Positions 1-8,210 of a stretch of 24,990 nt of DNA are shown here, piece after piece. The stretch is from Myxococcales bacterium (lineage in GTDB: Bacteria > Myxococcota > UBA796 > SXON01). A program made the position numbers and the translations under genes. Location: contig SHYX01000059.1 of NCBI GenBank assembly GCA_009692585.1, positions 1 through 24,990 of the forward strand. Direction: 5' to 3'. The notes under the pieces are model-generated. The model saw only the letters and a program-made list of their open reading frames with translations, made no database searches and was not told the DNA's origin. Each line of letters opens with the position of its first letter. Position 1 is the stretch's first letter.

Positions 1-3
1 CCC

Positions 4-20
4 GCCTGAGGGGTCAGGCT
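4..20. repeat. 17-bp hairpin-forming word, inverted copy A
   Basis: The 17 bases are the exact reverse complement of 22881-22897. The word is itself a hairpin: CCTGA and TCAGG pair around a four-base loop. On the minus strand this copy contains the TGA stop that ends the reading frame described at 14-120. It could be a terminator stem, the end of a mobile element or a recombinase recognition word; the sequence does not decide. The match and hairpin are directly visible, the role is not. Confidence 0.6.
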
Positions 21-120
21 TGATAAACCGGAGCTGGGTCGGGTGCCTTGACGTCTCGCGGCGGAAAGCAAAGGTAGTTCAAGGTCATCTGCCCGCCACC
101 GCAGATATTGCACGTCGCAA
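14..120 (-). pseudogene. Possible 3' end of a transposase or recombinase-like gene
   Basis: Read on the minus strand, this stretch encodes a sensible protein tail: a CNICGG zinc-knuckle-like motif followed by MTLNYLCFPP and ending VYQA before a TGA at 16-14. Short Cys-pair tails of this kind occur near the C-termini of several transposase and recombinase families, but only one Cys pair is visible. The frame stays open upstream towards 264, but composition there looks non-coding. I see no other gene in 1-264. Fragment status and family are inference and weakly supported. Confidence 0.2.
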
Positions 121-264
121 GAGTACTTGAGGCCCATCGTCGCGGGTGCTGACGTCGGCGTCTGCGGCCCCCGGCCCTCGCGTTGTTCAGCGTAGACCGC
201 AGCCTGCGAGCGGCTCGTTGTTGCCCCCTGCGCCCGCTCGACCCAGGGGGCGTTATGGTCGAGC

Positions 265-1191
265 ATGCCGCTCGTGATGCCTGAGGTCTACTCCCTCTAC
301 TTCCCCGAAACGGCAGCCGCAGCGCGGGAGCTACGGACGGATCCGGTCTTCGACTCCTGGTACGATGAGGCGTGGCTCGGGCGCGAGAACGCGGTGCCCG
401 GCCGTTTCCTGGACACCTGGCGGCGGTGGAGCGGCTGGGGGCTGGATGCGTTCCCCCACGCCGCGATCGGCAACGGATCTTCCGAGATCCTCCGCGAGCT
501 GGTCTGCGGCCCGGAGATCGTCGTCTTCGAGGGGGACTACGAGGGTTACGCCTACAACGCGGCCGCGCGGGGGGTGCCTGTCCGTCGCATCGACAGGCTC
601 AATCCTTTCGTAGGGCTGGAGGGCGTCGCGCCCGGGTCCGTTTTCTTCATCAGTGAGCCCTCCGCCATCGACGGAGATCATTGGCCCAATCTCGCCGCGT
701 TTCTGGCCGAGCTGCATACTCGTTTTCCGTCCCTTCGAGTCGTGCTGGACGCGAGCTACGTCGGCCTCACACGGGAGCCGCGAACCGTTTCGGTAGTGTG
801 GCCGAATGTGGGCACCGTCGTCTTCTCGCTCTCCAAGCCTTTCGGCCTCTACCGCCACCGCGTTGGCGGGATGGTGTCGCGCGAACACCAACCACTCTTC
901 GCGTACAATCATTGGTTCAACTCACTCTTCGGATTGAAGCTCGGCACGCTGATGATGGACAGGCACGCGCCGGGCGACCTTCCGCGCCGATACGCCGGGT
1001 TGCAAGAGAAAGTGGTGCGTATGGCTATGGAGCGGGGTGAGGTGGGGGCCGACGCGCAACCCTGCAACGTCCTGCTCCTGGCCCGCGGCGCCTTGCCTCA
1101 CGCCGAGGCGCGCTACAACCGGGCGTCCGGGCAGGTCCGTTATTGCCTGACGCCCGGCCTGCACGCGCTCATCCACGAGGGTGCGTCGTGA
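265..1191 (+). CDS. PLP-dependent class I/II-like aminotransferase, small
   Basis: 308 aa, fold-type I PLP enzyme. Visible family motifs in order: NGSSEI near residue 69 (phosphate-binding region), the EPSAIDG segment and LDASYVGL near 168 (cofactor-contacting Asp and Tyr), SLSKPFGLYRHR near 195 with the Schiff-base lysine, and RYCLTP near the C-terminus, where the arginine would bind the substrate carboxylate. At 308 aa it is shorter than the usual 350-400 aa. The ATG at 265 lies 14 bases after a run of G; an ATG at 277 is an alternative start. Its stop overlaps the next gene by four bases (GTGA), so the two are translated together. The substrate is unknown. Its place before NAD genes makes a role in amino-acid or pyridine chemistry possible, but that is inference. 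Confidence 0.8.
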   Translation: MPLVMPEVYSLYFPETAAAARELRTDPVFDSWYDEAWLGRENAVPGRFLDTWRRWSGWGLDAFPHAAIGNGSSEILRELVCGPEIVVFEGDYEGYAYNAAARGVPVRRIDRLNPFVGLEGVAPGSVFFISEPSAIDGDHWPNLAAFLAELHTRFPSLRVVLDASYVGLTREPRTVSVVWPNVGTVVFSLSKPFGLYRHRVGGMVSREHQPLFAYNHWFNSLFGLKLGTLMMDRHAPGDLPRRYAGLQEKVVRMAMERGEVGADAQPCNVLLLARGALPHAEARYNRASGQVRYCLTPGLHALIHEGAS

Positions 1192-1943
1192 CGATCTTCC
1201 GGGCACCGGCTCTCTCGCTGTTCCGCACTTCCATGCTCCGTGACGCTCCGATCGTCCGGGACATGTGCGGCACGCTCGATGAGGTCTTCGCAACCCGCGA
1301 CATGACAAGTCGCGGGCACTTCACGTCCTACTTCCGTGTCATCACGCTACGCCCGGAGACTTGGTACCCGAACCCCGTGCTCGCGGACATGTACCTGTTG
1401 CACGAGCTGACCCACATCACGCTGCCGTATTGCGACCCGTCTGCGAGCTGGCTCGACTGGGTCCGCAGCCGCGTCGCGAGCGAGTTCCAGGCTTCGCTTC
1501 TCACCGAATGCCTGATCTACTTCCACATTCCGCAGCTTCGCGAGTTGACCTTCGATCATGAGATCTGGGTGGATCGATTTCTGCATCTGCGCGGGCGCCC
1601 ACTCCACGCGATCGAGGTGCAGATCGCCGACGAGCGCCGTCGTGCGCTGAACGCTCCGCGCTACGACGACTTCATCGAGTTCCAGATCCATGGGTACGGC
1701 GCGCAGAACATGCGCTGGTGCCGGATCTGGGGCGACGCGGTTGGGTACGGACCCGATGCCCTCGCGCCGGCGTTTCGCGTCGTCGAGCGTCACTTGTCCG
1801 CCGTCGGGTGGGAGGAGCGGCACGGGCACTGGCTGGACGAACACTCGGAGGCCGGCGTGCCGTTCGCCCACCAGGCTGCCGAGTTCGAGCGCGCATACGA
1901 TGAGACGCTCGCCGCGTGGGGCAACCAGTACCTGAAGCGGTGA
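1188..1943 (+). CDS. Uncharacterised HExxH-motif protein
   Basis: 251 aa from a GTG that overlaps the aminotransferase stop; an upstream in-frame ATG at 1143 lies inside the previous gene and is less likely. The clear feature is LLHELTHITLPY around residues 67-78, an HExxH zinc-binding signature, followed by SEFQASLLTEC about 25 residues later, which could provide a gluzincin-like third ligand (Glu). The remainder is rich in aromatic residues and Arg, with no signal peptide or membrane segment, so it is probably cytosolic. I do not recognise a named family. It may be a metalloprotease-like processing enzyme or a metal-binding scaffold with an incidental motif. Tight coupling to the aminotransferase suggests the two act together. 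Confidence 0.7.
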   Translation: MTIFRAPALSLFRTSMLRDAPIVRDMCGTLDEVFATRDMTSRGHFTSYFRVITLRPETWYPNPVLADMYLLHELTHITLPYCDPSASWLDWVRSRVASEFQASLLTECLIYFHIPQLRELTFDHEIWVDRFLHLRGRPLHAIEVQIADERRRALNAPRYDDFIEFQIHGYGAQNMRWCRIWGDAVGYGPDALAPAFRVVERHLSAVGWEERHGHWLDEHSEAGVPFAHQAAEFERAYDETLAAWGNQYLKR

Positions 1944-1970
1944 GGTTCACTTGCGTCACAGAGGAAGCAC

Positions 1971-3956
1971 ATGAGAACGCTGAACGTCGCCGCCGCCGCC
2001 GTCAATCAGGCGCCCCTCGACTGGGACGGCAACCGCGCCCGCTTGCTCGCCGTGCTGGCCGATGCCCGCGCTGCCCGGGTCGCTGTTCTCTGCCTGCCCG
2101 AGATGTGCATCACGGGCTACGGCTGCGAGGACGCCTTCCACGCGCGCCACGTCGTCGATACCGCGTGGAGCGAACTCGCGGCGCTGCTCTCGGCGACCCG
2201 CGGGATGGTCGTGTCGTTCGGCCTGCCGGTGCGGCACCGAAACGGGCTCTTCAACGGCGCGGTGCTCGTCGTCGATGGGACCATCGCCGGAATAGTGTGC
2301 AAGCGACACCTCGCGGGGGATGGCGTGCACTACGAACCCCGCTGGTTCAAGCCCTGGCCGGCGGACGTGCGGTCGGCGGCCACTCTCCCCATCGATACCC
2401 CGGCCGCTATCCCGATCGGCGACATCCACTTCGACATCGGCGGGGTGCGCATCGGGTTCGAGATCTGCGAGGATGCGTGGGTAGCAACCCGACCTGGAGG
2501 TGAGCTCGCGCGGCAGGGCGTGGACATCATCCTGAACCCGAGTGCCTCGCACTTCGCGTTCGGCAAACATGAGATCCGGCAGCGGTTCGTCGTGGAGGGG
2601 AGCCGGGCCTTCGGCGTGACCTACGTGTACGCGAACCTACTCGGGAACGAGGCCGGTCGCGTCATCTACGACGGCGGCGCCCTCATCGCTTCGGGCGGTG
2701 AGATGGTGGCGCGCGGGCGGCGATTCTCCTTCCGCGACCACGAGCTGGTCACCGCCGTTGTCGATCTCGACCGCGACCGCACGACGCAGGTCCGGACCGC
2801 CAGCTTCCAACCCGACGTCGTCGATCGCGGGGACACGGTCTCCGTAGACTTTACGTTGCCGTCGCACGAACTCGCCGTTCGAGCAGTGTTGGCCGCGCCC
2901 GACGCCTGGGAGAGCGGGAACGCCGTGAAGGAAGAGGAGTTCACCCGCGCGGTCGCTCTCGGTCTTTGGGACTACGTGCGCAAGAGCGGGGCCACGGGCT
3001 TCGTCCTCTCGTTGTCGGGCGGGGCCGATTCCTCCGCTTGTGTGACGCTCGTGCAGGTTGCGATGCGTCTGGCCGCTGGCGACCTCGGCGGGGATTGGGC
3101 TCGGCGACTGCCGAAGGCACCGGAGGGGGTCGCCCTCGACCGCGACGCTCCGCTCGCAGGACGTCTGCTTTGTCTGTACCAGCGGACGGCGCAGTCTTCC
3201 GCCACCACGGAGGCCAGTGCGCGAACGGTGGCCCAAGGCGCTGGTGCGGCGTTCCACGTGGTCGACATCGATGCCATGGTGGCGGCGTACCGCGGGATTG
3301 CGGAGGAGGTGTGCGGCCGCGAGATGAGCTGGACGGCGGACGCCATCGCGCTGCAGAACGTGCAGGCGCGCGCCCGCGGCCCTGGCGTCTGGATGCTGGC
3401 GAACCTGCGCGGGGCGCTCCTGCTCACCACCTCGAACCGCTCCGAGGCAGCCGTCGGATACGCGACGATGGACGGCGACACATGCGGTGGCGTCGCTCCG
3501 CTCGCGGGAATCGACAAGCACTACTTGCGGTCGTGGCTGCGCTGGATGGAGACCGACGGCCCGGAGGGCATCGGTCCGTCGCCGTACCTCCGCGTCGTCA
3601 ACGCCCTGCAGCCGACGGCGGAGCTGATGCCGGCCGCAGCGGGCCAGACCGACGAGGGCGACCTCATGCCGTTTCCGGTGCTCGACCGCATCGAACGCTT
3701 CGCCATTCACGACAAGCAATCGCCCGCGGAGGCGCTCGCCCGCCTTCGTGTGGAGTTCCCGATGCACCAGGATGCCGACCTGCGCCTGTGGGTGCGGCGC
3801 TTCTTCACTCTGTGGCGCCGCAACCAGTGGAAGCGCGAACGCTATGCCCCCTCCTTTCACCTCGACGATGTCGACCTCGATCCCCGCGCCTGGTGCCGGT
3901 TCCCCATCCTTTCGGGGGCCTGGATCCGGGAACTCGACGAACTGGATCGCTCGTAG
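1971..3956 (+). CDS. nadE: Glutamine-dependent NAD+ synthetase
   Basis: 661 aa, the usual size of the two-domain enzyme. It amidates nicotinate adenine dinucleotide to NAD using glutamine and ATP. The N-terminal nitrilase-type glutaminase carries the catalytic triad: Glu44 in CLPEMCITGYG, Lys111 in VCKRHL and Cys166 in FEICEDAW. The C-terminal synthetase starts near residue 320 and has the ATP pyrophosphatase P-loop SGGADSS at 349-355, then TTSNRSE and ATMDGDTCGG segments typical of NadE. The ATG follows a 27-base gap after the HExxH gene, with AGAGGAAG as ribosome binding site. It performs the last step of the route started by the nicotinamidase and NAPRT genes downstream. All key residues are present, so it should be active. 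Confidence 0.95.
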   Translation: MRTLNVAAAAVNQAPLDWDGNRARLLAVLADARAARVAVLCLPEMCITGYGCEDAFHARHVVDTAWSELAALLSATRGMVVSFGLPVRHRNGLFNGAVLVVDGTIAGIVCKRHLAGDGVHYEPRWFKPWPADVRSAATLPIDTPAAIPIGDIHFDIGGVRIGFEICEDAWVATRPGGELARQGVDIILNPSASHFAFGKHEIRQRFVVEGSRAFGVTYVYANLLGNEAGRVIYDGGALIASGGEMVARGRRFSFRDHELVTAVVDLDRDRTTQVRTASFQPDVVDRGDTVSVDFTLPSHELAVRAVLAAPDAWESGNAVKEEEFTRAVALGLWDYVRKSGATGFVLSLSGGADSSACVTLVQVAMRLAAGDLGGDWARRLPKAPEGVALDRDAPLAGRLLCLYQRTAQSSATTEASARTVAQGAGAAFHVVDIDAMVAAYRGIAEEVCGREMSWTADAIALQNVQARARGPGVWMLANLRGALLLTTSNRSEAAVGYATMDGDTCGGVAPLAGIDKHYLRSWLRWMETDGPEGIGPSPYLRVVNALQPTAELMPAAAGQTDEGDLMPFPVLDRIERFAIHDKQSPAEALARLRVEFPMHQDADLRLWVRRFFTLWRRNQWKRERYAPSFHLDDVDLDPRAWCRFPILSGAWIRELDELDRS

Positions 3957-4053
3957 ACGAGCGCCAAACAACAGATGGAGGTGGTCATGCCCGCCTTCCC
4001 GCCGGGAATTCTTACGTCTACGATCCGGTTGCCATCGAGATCGACGTGTTTTC

Positions 4054-4104
4054 TTGCACCTTTTGCCTTGACTTATGCTCTACGTGAGGTGAAGATAGGC
4101 TCAT
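4054..4104 (+). promoter_or_regulatory. Probable promoter and leader of the NAPRT gene
   Basis: This is the most AT-rich stretch of a 148-base gap between nadE and the phosphoribosyltransferase gene, so an internal promoter is likely. TTGACT at 4068-4073 resembles a -35 box; the best-spaced -10 (AAGATA, 4092-4097) is poor and would leave a very short leader. TTGCAC at 4054 and TATGCT at 4074 are also promoter-like but only 14 bases apart. An NrtR operator would be expected near here, but I could not identify a convincing palindrome. Ribosome binding is weak (GTGAGGTGAAG). Confidence 0.3.
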
Positions 4105-5625
4105 ATGGAGAATAAGAAGATGTTCGGTCCCTCCTCCCGCTCGGTGCTCCACACCGACGGCTACAAGTTCAGCATGGCCGAAGCGGGCTTTCCGCTGCGT
4201 CGGGAGGCGTTCTACTACGCGCATCGCAAGGGTGGATGGGCATTTCTCCCTGTGGACGTTGAAGACTTCGTTAGGAACAACCTCCCGATCTCGACCCCCG
4301 AGGACTGGGCGTTCCTGGACGCGCACGGGTACTTCCAGGGTGGGGCCTTTCGGCAGGCGATCGCGCAGCACGACCGGGTGAAAACGGTGGGGCTGCCGCG
4401 CGGGTCGTGGTTCTACGACCGCGAGCCGGTGTTCTACGTGGACGGCCCGTCGGCCCTGCCGTCTTGGCTGGAGCCCTGCGCCCTCCAGCTCAACTTCCGC
4501 ATCCAGGTGGCCACCGCGGCCCTGCTGAACCCCGATGCACTCGCAGAGAAGGTCGCCCGGGTGACCTGTGAAGCCGAGCGTGCCATCGTCCTCGAGACGC
4601 TCGACTACGTGGGGGTCGCGGCTCCCTCCATTCAAGTGGACGTCGAAGGCTACGCCGCCGCCGTCCTTGCCCGCGCGAGGCGGCTGGTGGACATCCTCGG
4701 CGACGCCGACCGGGCGTTCGAGGTCGGCATGCGCGCCGTGTCCTGCATGGAACAGCACCGCATCGCGCTGACCGCCATCCGGGCAGCGGGGATCAAGCGC
4801 ACGTCCAACGTGGGACTGGCAGCAGAGTTGGACATGATCCCGGTCGGCACGATGGGGCACGAGCACATCCAGCGGTACGGCGACGACTACCAGGCATTCG
4901 TCGCGATGCGTGACAAGTTCCCCGGATTCGTTTTCTATTTGCCTGACACCTTCGACACCGTTGCCTCAGGCGTGCCCTCGGCCCTCTCGGCGATGCAGGC
5001 CGACCCCGCCCGGAACTCTGGCATTCGCTTCGACTCCGAGCACGGAATCCGCGGGCACTACCTCTACGCCGTGAACCGCGCGCGAGAGCTCGGGATGGTC
5101 CCCTACCTGGGCCTGGAGAGCGGCTGGAACGAGGCGCGCACGGTGGAGTTCGAGGAGCTTCGCAAGCTGGTGGACTGGCCGCGCGAGCGGCAGGGCTACG
5201 GGTACGGAGGCTACTTGGTGAAGCCCCCATGGCCGCACTTCGGCCGGGACGACGTGTCCGCCGTGTGGAAGCTTTGCTTCAGCCTGTGCGGTCGGATGAA
5301 GTTCGGCGACGAGCCGGGAAGCGCGAAGGCCAGCATCCCGGGCCGCCCCATCACCTGGCGGCCTCACCTCGGGATGGCCGGATATACCGGCCCCTTCGGC
5401 TATGTGGCGCAGCAGGGCGAGGAATGGGAGCCCCCCGTCCCTGCGACGATGCTTTCCGGGTCTACCGACATCCCGCCGCCGACGCGCTTCACCGTGACCG
5501 AGATCAAGTCGCTGATGCATCGCTCGCGTCCCATCGCGTACTCCCCCCAGACCCTCGCGCTCATCGACCGCTGCACGGGTGAGCGGGAGGCAGGGATTAC
5601 CCGCACCCTCACCCGCAGGTCTTGA
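4105..5625 (+). CDS. pncB: Nicotinate phosphoribosyltransferase
   Basis: 506 aa. Converts nicotinate and PRPP to nicotinate mononucleotide, the entry step of Preiss-Handler NAD salvage. The N-terminus has the family opening LHTDGYKFSMA, and residues 230-253 hold KRTSNVGLAAE...IPVGTMGHEHI, the characteristic TSNV and GTMxH segments with the histidine that is phosphorylated in this family (His252). Residues 398-413 (RMKFGDEPGSAKASIPG) match the phosphate-binding loop of the longer NAPRT forms. IRFDSEHG near 307 supplies PRPP-site residues. The closely related NamPRT (nicotinamide) cannot be excluded from sequence alone, but the adjacent nicotinamidase, which would feed it nicotinate, argues for NAPRT. 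Confidence 0.87.
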   Translation: MENKKMFGPSSRSVLHTDGYKFSMAEAGFPLRREAFYYAHRKGGWAFLPVDVEDFVRNNLPISTPEDWAFLDAHGYFQGGAFRQAIAQHDRVKTVGLPRGSWFYDREPVFYVDGPSALPSWLEPCALQLNFRIQVATAALLNPDALAEKVARVTCEAERAIVLETLDYVGVAAPSIQVDVEGYAAAVLARARRLVDILGDADRAFEVGMRAVSCMEQHRIALTAIRAAGIKRTSNVGLAAELDMIPVGTMGHEHIQRYGDDYQAFVAMRDKFPGFVFYLPDTFDTVASGVPSALSAMQADPARNSGIRFDSEHGIRGHYLYAVNRARELGMVPYLGLESGWNEARTVEFEELRKLVDWPRERQGYGYGGYLVKPPWPHFGRDDVSAVWKLCFSLCGRMKFGDEPGSAKASIPGRPITWRPHLGMAGYTGPFGYVAQQGEEWEPPVPATMLSGSTDIPPPTRFTVTEIKSLMHRSRPIAYSPQTLALIDRCTGEREAGITRTLTRRS

Positions 5626-5657
5626 CCGTCCTCCCCACTTTTCGCCCTGTAATCCGC

Positions 5658-5676
5658 GGGGCAGAGGTCCTGCCTC
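5658..5676 (+). terminator. Hairpin between NAPRT and nicotinamidase genes
   Basis: GGGGCAG and CTGCCTC form a seven-pair stem (one G-U pair) around the loop AGGTC, followed a few bases later by a run of four T. It could be a leaky terminator or an mRNA-processing stem in the 78-base gap. The T run is too short and too distant for a confident intrinsic terminator. Confidence 0.3.
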
Positions 5677-5703
5677 CGCCACGCTTTTCCCTCGGAGCCC
5701 TCC

Positions 5704-6528
5704 ATGTCCGCAACCAAGATCCACCTCCTCGTGATCGATCCCCAGAACGACTTCGTCAGCAAGACGGGAAACCTCTCCGTCGTCGGTGCCGCAGCCGACA
5801 TGGACCGCGTCGCGAGTATGATGCGCCGGATCGGTCCCAAGCTGGGCGATGTGCATTTCACTCTCGACAGCCATCGCAAGGTGGACATCTCCCACCCGAT
5901 GTGGTGGAAGAATCCAGCCGGACAGCGCCCCTCCCCCTTCACCATGATCTCCGTGGCCGACGTGGAGAACGGCGTGTGGACCACCACCCAGCCGGGCGCG
6001 TACAAGCGCAGCCTCGCCTACGTGCGGGCGCTGGCGGCCACCGGCCGGTATCCTCACGTCGTGTGGCCGGAGCACTGCCTCATTGGCGACGCCGGGCACA
6101 ACGTCTGGCCGCTGCTCGCCGAGGCTGCCCACGATTGGGAGTTCAGCCAGCACGGCATGGTGGACTTCGTCACCAAGGGCTCCAACCCGTGGACCGAGCA
6201 CTTCTCCGCCGTGCAGGCTGAGGTTCCGGACCCGGCGGACCCGAGCACCCAGGTGAATACCGGCCTCATCCGCACGCTGGAGGAGGCGGACATCATCCTT
6301 CTCGCCGGCGAGGCGCTGTCCCACTGTGTGGCCAACACGGTGCGCGACATCGTGACCAACTTTTCCGACCCCCGGTATGCGCAGAAGCTCGTCCTCCTGA
6401 CGGACGCATGCTCGTGCGTCGCCAACCCCCCTGGCACCACGCTCTTCACGGACATGGCCACGGCGTTCCTCCGCGACATGAAGGCCATGGGGATGAAGAC
6501 ATCCACCACCGACTCGTTCCTCGCGTGA
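5704..6528 (+). CDS. pncA: Nicotinamidase / isochorismatase-family cysteine hydrolase
   Basis: 274 aa. Predicted to deaminate nicotinamide to nicotinate, which the upstream phosphoribosyltransferase then uses. The cysteine-hydrolase triad is visible: Asp12 in VIDPQNDF, Lys158 in DFVTKGS and Cys208 in GEALSHCVANT. Metal ligands characteristic of nicotinamidases are plausible at Asp55 and His57 (TLDSH) and His64. It is longer than E. coli-type PncA (about 210 aa), with extra sequence around 65-120, as in the larger eukaryote-like nicotinamidases. ATG follows CTCGGAGCCCTCC. Another isochorismatase-family amidase activity is possible, but context strongly favours nicotinamidase. Confidence 0.85.
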   Translation: MSATKIHLLVIDPQNDFVSKTGNLSVVGAAADMDRVASMMRRIGPKLGDVHFTLDSHRKVDISHPMWWKNPAGQRPSPFTMISVADVENGVWTTTQPGAYKRSLAYVRALAATGRYPHVVWPEHCLIGDAGHNVWPLLAEAAHDWEFSQHGMVDFVTKGSNPWTEHFSAVQAEVPDPADPSTQVNTGLIRTLEEADIILLAGEALSHCVANTVRDIVTNFSDPRYAQKLVLLTDACSCVANPPGTTLFTDMATAFLRDMKAMGMKTSTTDSFLA

Positions 6529-6541
6529 TCCACCACCAATC

Positions 6542-6564
6542 CTGGGGCGCGTGACGCGCCCCGG
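6542..6564 (+). terminator. Strong GC hairpin between nicotinamidase and VWA genes
   Basis: GGGGCGCG (6544-6551) and CGCGCCCC (6555-6562) form a perfect eight-pair stem with the three-base loop TGA, extendable outward by wobble pairs. It fills most of the 58-base gap. There is no U-run, so it may be a factor-assisted terminator, a processing site that sets unequal expression of the two halves of the operon, or a protein-binding palindrome. The structure is certain; the role is inference. Confidence 0.5.
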
Positions 6565-6586
6565 TCAGACCACATCGGGAGATCCA

Positions 6587-7366
6587 ATGCCCAAGTTCAT
6601 CGACCACGACGACCTCCAGACCCACCCGCTCGGCGGGTCCAACTACGCCTTCTCCGCTACCCGCGTCGATGACCTCGGCGCGACCGAATACACGCTTGTC
6701 ACCCTTGCGGTGGACGTCTCCGGTTCTGTGGCCGGCTACGCCCCTGCGCTGGAGCAGTGTGTCAAGCAGGTCGTGCGGTCCTGCATGCACAGCCCCCGGG
6801 CCGACAACCTGCTCCTCCGCCTCGTCACGTTCTCGAGCTCGCTCAACGAGGTCCACGGTTTTCGCCCGCTCTCCGAGTGCGACGAGGCCAGGTACACCGG
6901 ATGCATCCGCACGGGTGGCGCCACGATTCTCTTCGACGCTGCGCTCAATGCCGTCAACGCCATCGCGGCCTACGGCAAGGACCTCACGGCGAACGACATG
7001 GACGTGAACGGAATCGTCATCCTGATCACCGACGGTGAGGACGCGGGCTCGACATTGACCGCGAACGAGGTCCGCCGCGCGTTGGCCGACGCAATGCAGA
7101 CCGAGTCGTTGGAGTCCATCCGCACCATCCTCGTCGGTGTCGTGGGCGACGAGACGTCTCCGTCCCGCTCGGAGGCGGACCGGGCTCGGGCGATCAACGG
7201 CTACCTCAAGGACCTCGTGACGGGGGTCGGCATCGACCAGTATGTACCGCTCAACCGGGCCGACGCCTCCACGCTCGCGAGGCTGGCCGAGTTCGTTTCG
7301 AAGTCGATTTCTGCACAAAGCCAGTCCCTCGGCACCGGCGGTCCGTCCCAATCCCTGACGTTCTGA
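6587..7366 (+). CDS. VWA-domain protein, TerY-like
   Basis: 259 aa, essentially one von Willebrand A domain, cytosolic. The metal-ion-dependent adhesion site is complete: DVSGS at 43-47, Thr113 in TGGATIL and Asp149 in ITDGEDAGS. The start is the ATG after CGGGAG; an upstream in-frame GTG at 6551 lies inside the hairpin and is rejected. It is followed within 16 bases by a PP2C-like phosphatase and then a kinase. VWA plus PP2C plus kinase is the known TerY-P triad of tellurite-resistance-type stress systems, in which the VWA protein is thought to be a phosphorylation-controlled scaffold. No TerC, TerD or TerZ gene is in the window. Domain call is firm; the TerY link rests on gene order. Confidence 0.87.
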   Translation: MPKFIDHDDLQTHPLGGSNYAFSATRVDDLGATEYTLVTLAVDVSGSVAGYAPALEQCVKQVVRSCMHSPRADNLLLRLVTFSSSLNEVHGFRPLSECDEARYTGCIRTGGATILFDAALNAVNAIAAYGKDLTANDMDVNGIVILITDGEDAGSTLTANEVRRALADAMQTESLESIRTILVGVVGDETSPSRSEADRARAINGYLKDLVTGVGIDQYVPLNRADASTLARLAEFVSKSISAQSQSLGTGGPSQSLTF

Positions 7367-7382
7367 GCGCGGCGAAGCCACC

Positions 7383-8210
7383 ATGAGCGCCGACGCCTAC
7401 TTCCACATCGGACACAGCCACACCGTCTGCCAGGACTACGCCGTTGCCCGCCAGCACGGAGAGAGGGAGATCGCTGTCGTCGCCGACGGGTGCTCGTCCT
7501 CCCCCGATACGGACTGCGGGGCACGCCTCATCGCAGCGGGGATGCTGGGGTGGGCGGACCCCGTTCTCGTCTGGGGCGACGACGACGCTCGCAAGGTGAT
7601 CGCGACCGCCGCGGACCATGCGGCGGTTGTGGGCTGGCCGTCGATGTGCGTCGACGCGACCATCGTTGCCGTTCGTCGGGAGCCCACCGTGTTCCGCGCG
7701 TTCGTGGTCGGTGACGGCGTGGTCGTGGCTCGCCGCAGGGACGGCACGTTCCGCGTCGTCGACGTGGAATTCCCGTCAGGAGCCCCGGCCTACGCGAGCT
7801 ATCTGGCGAATGAGCCCCGCCGCGGCAACTACCTGCGCACTGAGCCCGACACACCGTCTCGCGACGTACGAATCGTCCGTGTGTACGACGGCGACTCGGT
7901 GACCGAGGCGTCGAGCTTGGCTCGCAGCGCCGGCTGGGTGCTGGAACTGGTGTTCCCGGTCGTGGAGTTCGAACTCGCGGCTGTCGCCAGCGACGGGCTC
8001 CGCTCGTTCCAGCGGCGCACGGGAACCAGGTTCGCCCCAGTCCCGCTCCTCGAAGTCGTGCCGCACGTCTTTGGCTTCAAGGGCCTCGCCGGCGAGTTCG
8101 TTGCCCGCCGCCTCCGGCGTTTCCTGCGGAAGGAGTGCGAGGACATGGGCTGGCACCCCAACGACGACGTCGCCGTGGCCGCTATCCACGCCAAAGGAGC
8201 GCCATCGTGA
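7383..8210 (+). CDS. PP2C-like Ser/Thr protein phosphatase
   Basis: 275 aa. Metal-dependent phosphatase fold, expected to reverse the action of the neighbouring kinase. Motifs in order: GHSHTVCQDYA (7-20, Asp18), VVADGCSSS (33-40, the Asp-Gly pair of PP2C motif 2), CVDATIVAV (89-97), VVGDGVVVARR (109-118), ASDGLRSF (202-209) and the C-terminal NDDVAVAAI (260-268). The core metal aspartates are present, but spacing is shorter than in stand-alone PP2Cs, as in the compact TerY-P phosphatases. A strong site (AAGCCACC with GCGGCG upstream) is not evident; the start lies 16 bases after the VWA stop, suggesting coupling. Its stop overlaps the kinase GTG. Confidence 0.82.
   Translation: MSADAYFHIGHSHTVCQDYAVARQHGEREIAVVADGCSSSPDTDCGARLIAAGMLGWADPVLVWGDDDARKVIATAADHAAVVGWPSMCVDATIVAVRREPTVFRAFVVGDGVVVARRRDGTFRVVDVEFPSGAPAYASYLANEPRRGNYLRTEPDTPSRDVRIVRVYDGDSVTEASSLARSAGWVLELVFPVVEFELAAVASDGLRSFQRRTGTRFAPVPLLEVVPHVFGFKGLAGEFVARRLRRFLRKECEDMGWHPNDDVAVAAIHAKGAPS

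Noticed and set aside
2637..3971. Minus-strand open frame of 444 codons
   Set aside because: Antisense to the synthetase half of nadE, which has complete catalytic motifs.
4051..4104. NrtR operator palindrome upstream of the NAPRT gene
   Set aside because: Only short imperfect pairings such as CTTGCACCT with AGGTGAAG were found; none is convincing, so no operator was annotated.
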